This document shows, piece after piece, positions 1 through 12,540 of a stretch of DNA of 64,000 bases; position 1 is the stretch's first letter, and each line of letters begins with the position of its first letter. The stretch covers positions 744,001 to 808,000 of the forward strand of contig CP145416.1 of assembly GCA_036867785.1 (NCBI GenBank), written 5' to 3'. Source of the stretch: Plasmodiophora brassicae (lineage: Eukaryota > Endomyxa: Phytomyxea > Phytomyxea > Plasmodiophorida). The notes under the pieces were generated by a model that saw nothing but the letters and a program-made list of their open reading frames with translations, was not told the origin of the DNA and searched no databases. A program made the position numbers and the translations under genes.

Positions 1-59
1 CTCCGTTCAGCCGTCGCGTCGTCAGAGTTATTCCGTGGCCGGTCGCTGCAGTTTGGCCA

Positions 60-2264
60 ATGGCGTCGTCGGCGAAATCGCTGTCGCTGGCGGAGACCAA
101 TGCCATGCGGGCCCAGCTGGGCATGGAGCCGCTCAGCGGAGACCGCGACGATGCCGAGGCGCAGGAGCGTGAGGAGGTCGCCGCGGCGCGCGCGGTCGAC
201 GAGGAGCGCCGGCGGAAAGCCGACCTGGATGAGGCGGCCGCGAAAATCCTGGCCCATAAGGAGGAGCGACTGTATAATGCGTCGATCCAAGGGGCGTCTA
301 TCGCCGACGAGTATGATGCATCGGTATCTGCTGCTGACTGGGTCAAGAACATTAAGGCCAAGGTACAGGGACGACATTGTCAAACAGAGCGCCGTCGAAA
401 CGTCATCTAATCGTAATCTCTTAGGGTACACCCGCTGTGCGTGCATCCGCTGCTCCAAAGCGTTCGCGGCCAGTTTCAACGGGACCGCCTGCAGAACTTC
501 GTGTCAGGCATGACGCCGATGAGTTCGCTGAAGGCGAGACGGTTGTGCTCACCTTGAAAGATCGACGTATCGGCGAAGGTGACGACGACGCCGAAGACGA
601 ACTGGAGAACCTTGATCTTGTCGCGTCCAAAGCCGTCGAAAGGAATAAGGCGAGGAAGGCGAAGAAGCCCAGAGTGGGTGATGAGGACGATATCGACGCA
701 TCACGTGGGGTCCTTCAGAAATACGACGAAGTCAAGGACGAGCTTGATGCTAAACGTGGGGGCATTCGAATTACGGCAGCGACCAATGTCGTTGCCGATC
801 GCGATCGGGCAATACGTGCGAAACTGGACAACAGCAAGCCCGCCGCGAAAGTGGCATACGATGCGAATGTGCCTGCAGCGGCGCCCTCATCGGATTACTA
901 CTCCAAGGACGAGGTGGTTGCATTCAAGAAGCCGTCGAAGAAGAAGAAAGCGGCGAAGTCGTCCGCCCGTGCCAAACTGGTTCTCGATGATGAGCCAGTG
1001 CTGGGTCCTAGTGCTGATCACGGCAGCCGTGGGGCGGTGCGAACAACCGTACTAGCCCGGATAGACGCTGCCAACGCCGAACTTGCTGCACGAAGAGAAC
1101 GGTTCCAGGCTGCCATGCAAAAGTCGGATGCCCGCTCCCATCAACTAGTCGACGGCCTTGTGTTCGAACAAGATCTCGACGACCCTGAGTTACAGATATC
1201 GCTTGCGAAGGCCCGGCGCGTTGCGCAACGCAAGAACGATGAGCAGGCAGAAGAACAGCTTCCGGCTAGGAGATCCCAGCCAACTGCGAAAATCTCAGCC
1301 GCATCCAACCCAGCCGACATTGAAACTGTGGCGTTCTCTGCAACATCTGAATTCATGACGAACCTTCGCGTATCCACCGAAGAACTGAAGGAACGGCATC
1401 GGCCTGTAAGGAAGGAGGTACAGGTTGAAAATGGGATGCATCCAGAGGAACACGCCCCGAAAGAGGCTGTTGCAATGGTATGTCGTTTTCGACAGCGTCT
1501 ACCTTTTCATGGTGTTAACCGAGGATATCGGCAGGACGTCGGCGGTCACGACGAAGAAGACATGGATGTCGACGGTCCTCAGCCAAAAGCGCCATCACAA
1601 GAAACGGCTGGGTCGGACGAGGAAGAGGACACGGAAGAAGAAATCGACCATGATGTGCGTCTGCATTGTCGAACCAGTTTGTCTGGCACTAACCTTGTGG
1701 TGTAGGAAATTAAATTCATGGACGATGTCGCGCATGCTTCGCGAGGTGTATCTGACGCCCTCCGTCTAATCAGGAGTCGCGGTCTGACGCGGGAAACGAA
1801 ACCCATTCTCATTGCTGGCCGATCGCATGATGCCAGACGTGAGGAATACAAGGTGATGCTCTTCTGTCTCTTTACATTATCTTTGTCTGACGGCTGTTGT
1901 TCAGGACCCGGCACCACACATCCGCCTCGACCGCGTAGACGAGTTCGGAAGGCCTATGACCGCCAAGGAAGCCTTCCGGGAATTGTCCTACGTATTCCAC
2001 GGCCATGCGCCAGGTGCGAAGAAGCGCGAGAAGCTGCTCAAGGAGATGCAACAGCAGATCAAAGCCCAGCACGCTGTCAGCGGAGACGCCATCAGCAGCT
2101 CGGAGCGTCTCAGAGATGCCACTTCAAAGGTCGGACGACATTACGCTGTCATGGACTCCAAGAGCGGCGCGTTTGGTGCCGTGGCAACTGAGAAGCTGTC
2201 GATCGATACCGATGCCTCGAAGGAAGTCAAGCAGGAGCCCGACTCCAGTGTCCACCGGGTTTGA
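60..2264 (+). CDS. SART1: SART1/Snu66, U4/U6.U5 tri-snRNP protein
   Basis: Homologue of SART1/Snu66, the tri-snRNP protein needed for spliceosome activation in the nucleus. The N-terminus carries the family signature SLSLAETNAMRAQLGM. Later blocks match the family: SRGVLQKYDE, AFSATSEF, SRREEY-like DARREEYK, and the C-terminal TAKEAFRELSYVFHG with a basic tail. ATG at 60 is the first Met and precedes the signature directly. I place introns at 363-424, 1478-1534, 1655-1705 and 1853-1904; all are GT-AG. The second is a stop-free multiple of three, so the frame looks open across it. Acidic and lysine-rich linkers are normal for this family. It ends 72 bp from the convergent kinesin gene. Identity is seen in the sequence; function is from the family. 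Confidence 0.9.
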
Positions 2265-2336
2265 ATAATAATAATGACGTCCAGTATTCCTCGCAACATT
2301 TTACTGTCTGGCAGGATCCCAAGCGCGTTACATTCA

Positions 2337-5300
2337 TTAGACGGCTGTTCTGGTGTGTCCCGCTTTTGAAGGCGCCAGGTGCAGCAGGTCGTTGCATTCG
2401 GCGCACAGCGCCTGACTGCACTCGGCACAGCTTATCTGGACGGGTCGCTCCTCGCAGAACTGGCACGATTTGACTGCATCGGAAGGCGCTGGCGGTGAAG
2501 GTGATGGTGCATCGGCAGGGCCAACTGGCAGTCGAGCATGGCTTGCCTTCGATGGCGCCATGTGCAGAAAATCGAAACAATCCATGCATAATGACGATAA
2601 CATGCACTCCTGGCAGCGCACAGCTCCCGGCCTCTCTTCACATTGCTGGCAGCCGGGGCCAGCGCCAGGTGCCGAGGTACCGCTCGTAATGACATATCGC
2701 TCACCGACACGAGTGTGAGACGCCTTCGATGGGGCCATATGCAGGAAATCCCAACAGCCATTGCAAAGCGAGACGTTGCACTGCTGACAACGGCCGGTGC
2801 TTGGTTGCTCTTCGCATTGCTGGCACATGGATGCCTGTGCTCCAGGCACCTGCGTTTGCAACGGGAGAGCAGGATCCTTAACGTCCGCCTTAGGTGCCGC
2901 TGGAACCTGCAACGGGGCTCGTTTGTGGGATGCCTTGCTGGGCGCCAGGTGCAGGAGGTCTTCGCACGATACGCACAGCTCAAGTGCGCAATCGTTGCAT
3001 TTGAAGAAGGCCTTCTCGCTCTCACAGTGCCGGCAGGTGCCCTCACCGATGCTGGCACCGAGTGCCACCAGCGTCGTTTGCTTCAGAGCGGTCTGCTTTT
3101 CGCGGAACCCGAACACGCGGAACATGATCGCTTCGTTCTCGAAGTACCTGCAGGTTTCCTCGGTGACGACAGCGGGTGGGATATCGGCCTCGTACGCGAA
3201 TTCCGGCTGTGTCGTCTGTTCTTCCATCGGCCCACAGGTGTACTCGACCCCCATGAACGTAAACGTCACCGACACATCGTGAGAGAATATCAACGGCAGC
3301 CCGCTTGCCCGAACAATGCGAATCTATGCATTCATCAATGACGAATTACCGGCATCGCCGACGACATGGCATACCGTCCAACCAACGGTCATGCCTTTCA
3401 GCTCAGATGCTCCGCCCTGCAGGTAGTCGAGGTCTTCACCGTTGGGACCCTGGGGGAGAATCTCGACCCGCAGCTCACCGTCGGTGTCGCCCTTATAATT
3501 CACGATAGTGAACTCGTTCTCGATTTCGACCAGGTGCGACAGGGCCTGATGGGAACGGACCGGTTAGCGCGCAGCCAACTATCGGGCGTCGAACACGCCG
3601 TACCTTCAGGTACACATACGCTTTGCCGATTTCGAACGGCTCGGGCGGATCGTAGAACGGATCGTCAGCGTTGTTGCGTTCTTCTCGACTAACGTACAGG
3701 TCTCGCATCATGAACAATCTGAACAACGTATGACATTACAGTCGGGCACGGCAAGCACGTCATGAATGCCCTGAAACCTGTTTTCGAATTTCTCGGCGGA
3801 CCACGTCCAAACGTTCTGGCTGACCGTGTTGGTGACCCTAACGACCACCTTGATTGTTTTCAGGTGGCGCAACTCGTCGAGTACGTCGACGACGTTGGGC
3901 GATTCAATTGTCAGTTTCGCCTCGAATTTGATATTCTTCTTGAGAACCTCTGATATCGAATTCGCTTCGTTAACCAGAGGTACTAGACGTCCAAGCTCCT
4001 GCGGAACCGTTCAGTGGCACAGCAACCGTTGGCACATTTGCCTATCGAGACCTGCTCGATCTTCTTCGTTTGCCGTTTCCGCTTCATCTGATCCTGAACG
4101 ATTTTCTTCGTCAATTCGCGCTGCGCCATTAACGACTCTTGCATTTCTTTCTCCTTGGCTTTCATCGCTTCTTCGCCCTCCTTCATCAACGTATCGATAT
4201 CCTCAGGGTCGCCACCGTTCTCAATGAACAATCGCCGCTGCTCTTCAAGGCGACGCGCGGCTTCGATACGCTCCTTTTCCATCTTCGCCTCCATCTCGGC
4301 AATCTTCTCCTGAAGCATCTTCTTTTCTTCCTGCTCCAGCTGCGACACTTCCTTGTCCATGTTCTGCTGTGTCCTGAACCCTTGCTTGATCGACAGCTCC
4401 TCCATAGCCTTGCTCCAGTCTTTCCATTCGGCGGAGTCGTCCACTGATCCAGGTGGCATGAACCTAATGGATTACGGTATTCAGGCACAGCTCAACCCCC
4501 CGGCATTCGGGTGCAGAACCTGAAGACGAAGTTGTTTCCAAGGATGACTGCATCGCCAGGAGAGAGCTCTGTGCTTTGACCAGCGGCCACAAGGTCGCCG
4601 TTAACAAAAATCTTCGCCTGGGCCCCTTCGACGGGCCGGATAGTGACCTTCCCGTCCACATTCTCGACAACAGCATGCTCCTTCTTAATGTTCAGCCCGC
4701 TCAGCATAACGTCTTGTTTCGTTTCGGCGTTCGGACGTCCAATCTTGGTGATGCCGGCTTTGAACGGATAGACGACGCATTCGGACAGCATGGGGTCTTC
4801 GTGCAGGTTCACGAGATGTGGAAGGCGGCTGGCTTCTGCGCTGTGGACGCTGACAGATCCATCACTGGGCCCGGCTTGCTGTGCTGCTGCTAGAGCGGCT
4901 TCCCGTGCCTGCATGCGAGCGTTCAGTTCAGTCGTCCGGCCGTTCAGGTTTGCAACTGCACCTCTTTCAGCTTCTGTTCCCACGATTTGGCCATTTCTTG
5001 CATTAGCCCTGCAACGTTTTGAGTGAAGCACCGATACGACGTCATGCCATCTCCTGCTCACTGTCGTTCTCCTCGATGGTTTTCTGCAGTTCAGCGATAT
5101 GGGAGGCGCTTTGACCGTCAGCGGCAGGGGCTTCTGAAAGAAACCCACGGTCATTGAGATCATGATGTGAAGGTACAGCTGGATGTCCACCAGACCTCCT
5201 GGCACGCCACCATCAATACCCTTGCTCTCGAGAAGTTTCAGCAACCGCGCATTCTCCTCTTTCAGTTTCCTGAAGACCGGCTTTGTAAAATGCACATTAT

Positions 5301-6890
5301 CACAGCACTTCTGTCAAACCGGATCATCGTATCAGCGGGATTTTCGTTGATAACTGCCTTGTTCTGTGTTTCATGCGATCAGACAATGCCACGAACACAG
5401 AGTCGGCAGACGGCAATGTCACCTGAATCTTCTTGGCACGATCGGCATACTGTTGAAGCCAGTTAGCAAATGCTAGCTCGAGGACATATCAGAACCAACT
5501 TTTAGAGTGCTAAGCGTTTCGTCATAGTTCACGTCTGCTGGAGACAAAGCCGCAATCATGACAGTCTGTAGACCATTAGCATCAAATCGACAAGCACCAA
5601 ATCATCGCCAACGAACTTTAGAGTTTCCACCAAGCGCGTCCTGTCAGCTGACACTGTTAGGTGTGCAATCAAGCATGCGTATGGCAAGGAGCGCGTTTGC
5701 ACCTGGAGCAGCCGAGTTAACTTCGACGATCGATATGGGACGAAGACGCCCTTCTTGCCGCCCGCCATGTCAGCAAGCGAAGAAATGACGTTACCGAGCG
5801 CCGACAACGACTGGTTAATGGCACAGCCTTCTTTGAGCCGGTCACCGGTCGCTCCTGTCGAATCGGCTCGCTCGGAACCGGCCAGGTCGACCAGGTTCAC
5901 TGAAATAGGTGCTCAGTTTATGGCTGAAGGAACCTGTCGGATTGGCAAACCCCACCACTGACCATTGGACTCCTTGACAGATTTCACCTTTGGATTGTTT
6001 GGATCACTGGACACTTGCCGGAAGACAATCGTGAACACGGTATGAGCACGTGAGCTGGTTGCGTTCATGTTTGTGGAAGCGACCGTCCGGTTCTTTGTCC
6101 CTTCCTCCATTTTCGCATCGATTTCCTTGTAACTGGTCACCGGTTTCTTGATCAGCCTAGAAACGCCAAGCCTCTACATGATTCACGAGCGAGACTCCTG
6201 AATGCTTTGTTACCCGTCAACGTAGACGCCGACACCAGGTTTCTCCCGGATCTTCAGCCCCCCTGCCGGGTTCTTCCCCGGATTGAACAGATCTTGAATG
6301 GCTTCGTTATAGATTTCAAGCATGGACACTTGCACTTCATACGACATATTCGCGTCCGTGTTCATTTCGATACGCTTGAACCTACCAGGTCATCAGTTCA
6401 CTCAGTCGCACCACCATTCAGCAGCACCAGCCTACAGTTCGTCGCAGGTAATTGGGATGATTCCTTTGTTAGGTCCATAGCCAACCATACTGGATGAAAC
6501 ACAGGTTAGTAGTTGCCGACATTATGGTCCAGGCGAGTGAAACCTATAGCTTTTCCCAGCACCGGTCTGCCCATACGCAAACAGGGAGCAGTTGAATCCC
6601 TGGAACGCGTTATTGAGAACGCTAACGCCGATATCGTTGAAAACTCTGCGTTGGTCGGCGTATTTGTCGTTGTTTGGTTTTGAAACCGCCAACCCGCTCG
6701 GATCAACGTCGAACCCATCATGGGACCAGTAGGAGAAGTCGAATGCGAAGTTGGAGACTTTACCCGTCTCAGGATCTTTTATCGACGTCTGTGGCCCGTT
6801 CATGTCAATGATCAATGTCGCCTTCATGGAGACCTCTCGGGCATTAAACGGTCTGCATCGGACGGCCACAACGACCCCAGATGTCGCCAT
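2337..6890 (-). CDS. Kinesin-3 (KIF1/Unc104 type) with four C-terminal B-box-like zinc fingers
   Basis: Plus-end-directed microtubule motor of the kinesin-3 family. ATG at 6890 begins [19 protein letters not shown]. The motor shows the P-loop [16 protein letters not shown] (switch I) and [16 protein letters not shown] (switch II), then SSKLTRLL. A neck and coiled coil follow, then an FHA domain near 4500-4850 ([28 protein letters not shown]). A charged coiled coil lies at about 3990-4459, then a KIF1-type stalk block ([31 protein letters not shown]). The last exon (2337-3293) ends in four CxxC...CxxC...H fingers instead of the PH domain common in Unc104. There are many short introns; length is roughly 1,200 residues. 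Cargo or regulation through the fingers is inference. Confidence 0.88.
2351..3035 (-). repeat. Four tandem B-box-like zinc-finger repeats in the kinesin tail
   Basis: Repeats lie at about 3035-2921, 2825-2711, 2651-2534 and 2465-2351. Each has the form CxxCE...C..C...LC..C.D.LH(L/M)APSKA(S/G)H.R, spaced by proline/alanine linkers. The phrase APSKA(S/G)H is nearly invariant, suggesting recent internal duplication. Confidence 0.85.
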
Positions 6891-7116
6891 CAACCCAAAC
6901 TAATTCACGTACGGGCGCTTCACTGGCGATGATGAAGTGCTAACCCGAGCAGTTAACTCGGCAGGGTCAGGCAGTCACATGCTCCTCAGTCCTGCCAGAG
7001 ATGACCATGTAGGGCTATACACTAACAACAAACACTGTGGTTGTCTTCTGGCACAGATCAAACAGTTTCCCAAGGACAGAATTGACGCGCTGAAGCTGCG
7101 ATCACACACCGACGGT

Positions 7117-7830
7117 TTACGGGAGCCGTTCGAAGGGTGCTGTATCTGCAAAGCAAGTATCCCATACAGAATCGACAGCGGTGGCGGCCTGTTCGTCGTT
7201 CTGGCAGTTCGGGTTCATCCGAACCGACAAGATCGCTCGACGACGGACGCAGGCCTGGTGTTGCTTCATGACCTTGTAGTGACCTCGCATGATCTCGTTC
7301 ATGAAGCGACAGTCGCCGCTTAGGCTTGCGGCCCGGATCTGTTGGCAATCAGAACTATCGACAAAGGGATGCTAGTCGATCCCAGACCTCCGTGCAAGCG
7401 TGGTGTTGCAAGTTACCAGGATCGTGGTGCGCTCTGCAATTGTCGAACGCGTGTATGAGCTCATGGGCGGCCACTGTAGCCGTCTGGCTCTCCGAAGTCA
7501 GACGGTTCTCACAAAGAATGACCTATGGTTGACATTCGCAAACCGTGGATCGCATCCGGACGTCTCCTACTTTACCGAGCTGTTCCCATCGTCATCGTAG
7601 TACAACCCACCACCAACCAGCCTATCGCACGGCTGACACTTGAAATACGACGCGTCAATACGACACCCGGCCGTCGCCATGGCCGCCACCATGAAGCGGA
7701 CGTACGCGTCTATCGCGATGTCAATCGACGCGGTCACCATCAGACCCAAGCACGCACCTTTCATCGCCGAGTTCTTCCATTCCTCGCACGTGTCGTGCCG
7801 TCGCTTGTCGTCGTCGCTACCGGCGCCCAT
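7117..7830 (-). CDS. ATP23: ATP23-type mitochondrial inner-membrane metalloprotease
   Basis: ATP23/XRCC6BP1 family, a zinc protease of the mitochondrial intermembrane space that in yeast processes Atp6 and assists F1Fo assembly. The zinc site is AAHELIHAFDNCR (HExxH). Family cysteines appear in CEEWKNSA, FKCQPCDR, CENRLTSES, HACTE, SGDC, QHQACVRRRAILSV and WDTCFADTAPFE. ATG at 7830 starts MGAGSDDDKRR just before the conserved block. Introns at 7523-7575 and near 7340-7389 restore the frame, giving GNSS/VILCENRL and HACTE/IRAASLSGDC. Length (about 200 residues) fits the family. It lies between the kinesin and the PYM-SAM gene, same strand. Confidence 0.9.
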
Positions 7831-7945
7831 CACGATACGAAACGTGCAGCAGCCAATACGATTTGACGAGCGACAAGGCGTGCGCAGGACGCTTCTTTTT
7901 GGTGAGCACGCACCGCCACCGCGCACGTCTGACATCCTCACACGA

Positions 7946-8709
7946 TTACTGTATTTTCGACGGGTCGGTGTCGCCGTCCGATGCGTTATTTCGAGTTCGC
8001 AGGGCGCTGAGAAGTTTCCGCCGATGGGTAACGTCCATGCCAAGGTCAGTTAGGCGATCATCGGTGAGGCCGGCGAGGGAATCGATGGATGCGTTCTGCA
8101 TTGGGGCCCACCATCGATCCATGCCGACCGCAGATAGGAGTTCCTGTAGTTCGGAGGCCGGCGCGTCGCCCGTGATCGCCAGCGATGCAAGCGCTTCAGA
8201 TAGGGTTGATTCTTCGGTCGTGGCCTCTGTGTCAGCGTTAGTCGTAGACACCCTCTTGGCCACGATGCGTTCCTTTCTTGATCGCGTTTCCTAGAAGGAG
8301 CGGTCGTCAGCGCAGCGCACAGGTACAGTAGCAATCAGGAACGACCGTGACAGGTGTGGTCTCGTTCCTCACCCCAGACCCTCGAGGTCGGCGAGGGGTT
8401 CGCGTAATCCGGTCAGTTCGTGTACTTCGTTCTACTTTGCACTCCTCGGTATCCTTCGCGGCTTCCTTCGTTGGCGTTTCTGTTTGTGCGGCGCAACGGC
8501 GTGCTTCCTAACACCTCCATTCAGGCGCGCGCGCATAAGAGGCTGACCACCTGATCTCCAACCAGGACGATCCTCGGCCGATATGGCGTTACGTCCGCAT
8601 CGTTCAAGTATCCAGCGCGTATGCGTCGGGCCGGGCGAATCGACCCATCCGGGCGGCGCGACTCGGGAACAACGCGTTCCTGCTGGAACTTCGGATCCGA
8701 CGTCTTCAT
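7946..8709 (-). CDS. PYM (Mago-Y14 partner) fused to a C-terminal SAM domain
   Basis: The first exon from ATG 8709 (MKTSDPKFQQERVVPESRR) matches the PYM/WIBG Mago-binding domain: PESRRPDGSIRPARRIRAGY and VTPYRPR. PYM removes exon-junction complexes from mRNA in the cytoplasm. The last exon has a SAM domain, ELLSAVGMDRWW then LTDDRLTDLGMDVTHRRKLL. That exon has no ATG upstream of the SAM core, is closed by an in-frame TAG, and is preceded by a good acceptor (ctgacgaccgctccttctag, end 8287). So it must be spliced to an upstream exon, and PYM is the only candidate. The middle exon (about 8370-8525) is unsure in frame and borders. Two separate genes remain possible if a missed start exists. Confidence 0.6.
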
Positions 8710-8812
8710 CCTCACGCAGTCCGCTCGCGGGCACAAGAATAGGTAGGTGGACTGGAGTCTGAACCTGGTTTGGTTGCATGTGCTTCCAGTTCTGGTTGTG
8801 TATGTAACACGT

Positions 8813-10613
8813 TCAAGGATCCCGTTTGTCAGTTGTGGTGGACAGGCGCAGGACCCGGCAGCATACGATTACAGCGGCTAGAAGGTAGAGGAGACTGCCG
8901 AACACGATAAATTTCTGGTTGATGGTGAGCCCGAACGTGGATGTCAGCGCTTGGATGGTCGATTGCACGCCGAGAGAGACAACGGTATTGTAGAACAGGA
9001 CCAAGCCCCGAATTGACTCGGGAATCTCGACGGCAATGATGCTGTTCAATGAGGATATAAGACACACGCTGGAATTGGCAGAGATGCAGCACGTACCTGT
9101 AGGCGGCTACTGTTTCAACCTCAAAGACAAATGCGACCAGTACAATCATGGCATAGCATACTAAAACATTCGGAGCGACCGCTGCTACTGCGAGGAAGCT
9201 TCCTGAGACAAGCAGACCTGTATACATGGACAACCCCTCTCAATGAGTCCAACCTGGAATCAATATGCTTACGTGCATACCTGTTAAGACAACCGTCATG
9301 TTATTCTTGCGAATAAAATTGGAACGTCCAGCAACAAGCGCTCCGAGAACAGCGAAGACCCCAATCAGGGCAGAAACGTAACCATTGTGGGTCGCCTTGT
9401 CATCGCCGAACGTCGAAAACAATGGAAACGACATGTCTCTGGAGAGTTCGATAATCGCATATGCAGTCCACCACCTGAACACGGGTATCACGATTTTGGT
9501 ATAGGGAAATAACGCCAATTTGCAATACCAGAAAGACCACAGTAGCACTTTCGGTGACGAGTATATCCCGCGCAGACGTGATAACGACAATTTCGATGGG
9601 GAGTTTGAAAGATGGCCCGTGGTGTTCTTTGGCTGCTGCCGGTTACCACCCACAGACATAACCAGGAAAAGCACAACCATGAGTACAGCTCCAACGAAGA
9701 CGGACACCTAACGACGATTTCGGATGATTGGCACTAGAATTATTATGTCGCAGCGTGTCCTATAGGAGCTTACCTGCGTAATCATGAAGACAGCGGTGAA
9801 TGGGTTCGCTGCGAAGTTGACGATGAGGTTGCTGACGATGCCTTCGGAGACCTGCCCGAACAGGTTGGCTGCTCGCTTCCAGCCAGTCGTGAACTGGTAG
9901 GCGGACGAAGGGACAATCAGGTAGAGGAATGCCCTAGATGGAACAGGGTTTAGCAGAGCGAATCGTACACCAGAGCCAACATCCTAACCCATGCACAGTT
10001 CTGGTTGTCGACGCCAGACCGCGCAATCCCTGCGATATGCATACTTCAACGAGGCCATTCCCGTAGAACAGCAGAACTTGTTCAAAGAGACGCGCGGTGA
10101 CACCGATGAAAAGTGCCCACTTGTACCCTGAGTTCTCGCATCAGAACCACCAGATTTTGCATACGATGCGGACGGTGACTGACCAATGACAAACTCTGCC
10201 AAGACGATCATCGGAACCATGAAGCCGAACGTGGAGTAGGCGCGGATCGGGAACACATAATGGTTTTGCTCCCTTAGACTGAGCTTCTTGATTTCGGTGA
10301 GGTAACGAGGGAGGAACGACCCGGACGGCTTGAAACTCTGCGCCAGGGTGCTCAGCATGAACAGGACGCATAGCAGCTTCCACCGCCGCCGTGGAATGTC
10401 TTCCGCACTGGTAGCCTCCTCTTGGAATGCGTCCGGTTCGTTCTGGCATTCATTGGCATCGATCGGGACTTCAGTCTGAACGGCATCCACCTCTGGCACA
10501 GGTTTCGTCACCATCGCTTCGTCAGAATCGTCGTTCTGGATTGGCGACCAGGGACCTGCGGCTCCAACCAGCCCGTTATTGTTGCTGCGGAGTACTACTG
10601 CGTGCGCGCGCAT
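8813..10613 (-). CDS. SLC19-family (folate/thiamine-type) membrane transporter
   Basis: Plasma-membrane carrier of the reduced folate/thiamine family. After an acidic N-tail, the exon reads FKPSGSFLPRYLTE with FPIRAYSTFGFMVPMIVLAE, the family's first helices (KPSEPFLTPYL and IFPVWTYSY in animals). The next exons give YKWALFIGVTARLFEQVLLF and AFLYLIVPSSAYQF. The block KVLLWSFWYCKLALF matches the SLC19 LLLWSxWW block. About 10-12 helices are visible, ending at the stop at 8813. Exons join by short GT-AG introns. The 5' end is uncertain: ATG 10613 (MRAHAVVLRS) is used, and 10514 (MVTKPVPEVD) is possible. Substrate is not readable from sequence. Confidence 0.75.
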
Positions 10614-11092
10614 GCTCTGCGCAGGGTTCTTTGCCGCGCGAAGGCGTCCTCTCCATTTGCGGACCGCGGTCCGCGGGCCTGCGGCAACCCTTTTGCTGGA
10701 ACGCTCCTCATGTTGCAGGTTAGTACACCTCATCATGACCGTCTTCTGCCGCGGTAGACCGGCTGGCAACGATGCGGAGTTTGTGCACAAGGTCCAGCGT
10801 TCGGGTACGGTGCTCCGCACACCGGCGCATATTCGCTTTTTCCGGGCCGCACTGGGGCAGAACCTTGCAAAGGCAGGCTTCGGCCAGTTGTGCTTTACTT
10901 TATTCCTGGCCAGCCCGGTTCACAGTCTCTGGGCGAAGATGCTCTTCAGCCAGTTTGCCTGCTTTACCTACTCCTCATCAGCCAGCCCAACCGGCTGCTT
11001 CGGCGACAATGAGCCGTGATAGCAGCTGACGGGTTGAAGCATCCGTGACGTTTGATGAATGTATTCCACTTGCACCATTATATGTCAGGTGG

Positions 11093-12348
11093 TCACCGCC
11101 GAGCAGGCCGATTGTTACTACGACCCCGTCCGCGACCACGACCTTGGTTGAAACGATTCCCGACGTCGGTCCACCCGTCGCTGCTGTCGTGGCTGGCATG
11201 ACGACCTCGATCGGCACCATTGTTGCCCCAACCAGACTCGCGCTGCAGTACAACAGTTAGAGTGTACCTCCCGATTCAAATATGACATACCGGTGCATTT
11301 GGCTGGTCGCGGTCGCGAACAGGGTTGTTGGTGGCCTGCACAGCTCCGCTGCCCCAAGCAGGGTGGCGCTGAGGCTGTTCAAGCATAAGCAATCAGAGAC
11401 GAGCATATTCAGTGAAATGACGCCCAGCACGGTGCGCACAGGTTTGGGCGGTGCAGAGGAAGCAGGTGGTTTGGGCGGTGCAGAAGAAGCAGGTTGATTG
11501 TTGACACGGTTAGCGCCCCCGCGACCAGACCCATTGCCCCGGCCACCCTAACAGCGCATAAGCAATAATCAGTTTAGGTACGCTGTGCTTACTACCTGGT
11601 TAGCCGGAGCTCCACGTCGAATCGGGCGGCCCCAATTGCCATCCTTCTCGGCGCTAACTGCAAATTCTGGTTCCGATGATGCTGGAGTAGTATCAGAGGC
11701 CACCGCCTCCTGAACCTCCTGATTGTCCCAGTAGCTGTTCCAGCGATCCGCCCACGAAGACGACCGCATGACGGGCGCTGCAGGTTCAGACGGTGTCGGC
11801 TGAGCGGTAGTACCCCAGTTGGCCTTCGGGTCCCTGGCACCGCATATCGCTGGATCTCGAGCAACGGTAAGACATGCGTCGTTGTACGACATCGTCGCAG
11901 TCGATTGTGGACGACGAGAACGTCCGCATTCGTGGGCACCGTGGTCAAACGAGCCACAGTCTAGGCATTCATGTTCGTCCTCACATTCGGCGCTGGTTAG
12001 CTCGCAGTCGCCGATCTGGAATTTCTGACACGATTTCCCGATCGGGCCCGTCAAATAGATCTCGCTGCCATGCGGGCGGACATTCCGGGTCGAGACCGGC
12101 GAAGGGACAGCTCGAACGCAATCGATCAGCTTAGAGTACCCGAGCTTGTCGACCTGTCGTCCGTAATACCGCTCGTACACCTCGGGCAGCTTGCAGATGT
12201 TCAGCCGGTGCTCCGGCTGCTGATCCAGCAGGCGTTGCAGCTGCCGCCCCAGCTGCCGCAGGCCGACCTCGATATGCGCCGGGACGATCTTCGCCGGCCT
12301 ACGGTTGACGCAGTAGTCGTCGTCATAGCTGTCGTCTGACGAGTACAT
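11093..12348 (-). CDS. LOTUS/OST-HTH, CCHC-knuckle and RGG-tail RNA-binding protein
   Basis: ATG 12348 starts an acidic MYSSDDSYDDDY. Residues about 25-95 resemble a LOTUS/OST-HTH domain (LNICKLPEVYERYYG then YSKLIDCVRAVP). A zinc knuckle CLDCGSFDHGAHEC (CX2CX4HX4C) follows. I join four exons with introns at 11548-11595, 11375-11439 and 11243-11290. This yields a tail with GGRGNGSGRGG, a twice-repeated PASSAPPKP unit, repeated Gly-Trp-Gly motifs, then QGRGRGRGRSNNRPARR and a stop. LOTUS plus RGG proteins bind RNA, often G-rich, in granules in other eukaryotes; function here is inference. No known orthologue is named. Confidence 0.65.
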
Positions 12349-12540
12349 CGCGATTCGGCTCTGCCGCGCAGCTGCGTGCCGTTCACGGCGCGCGCAAAAA
12401 TCGATGACTCACGTTTATCCGATTCCGGACAAAGTGTACCTTGGTAGGTAGCAGCGGCTATCCGGCCCGCGCCCTGCACCGCTCCGACTGGGAATCGACC
12501 GTTTGCATATCGTGGAGATGTGTTTCGCTGCGCAGTGGCG

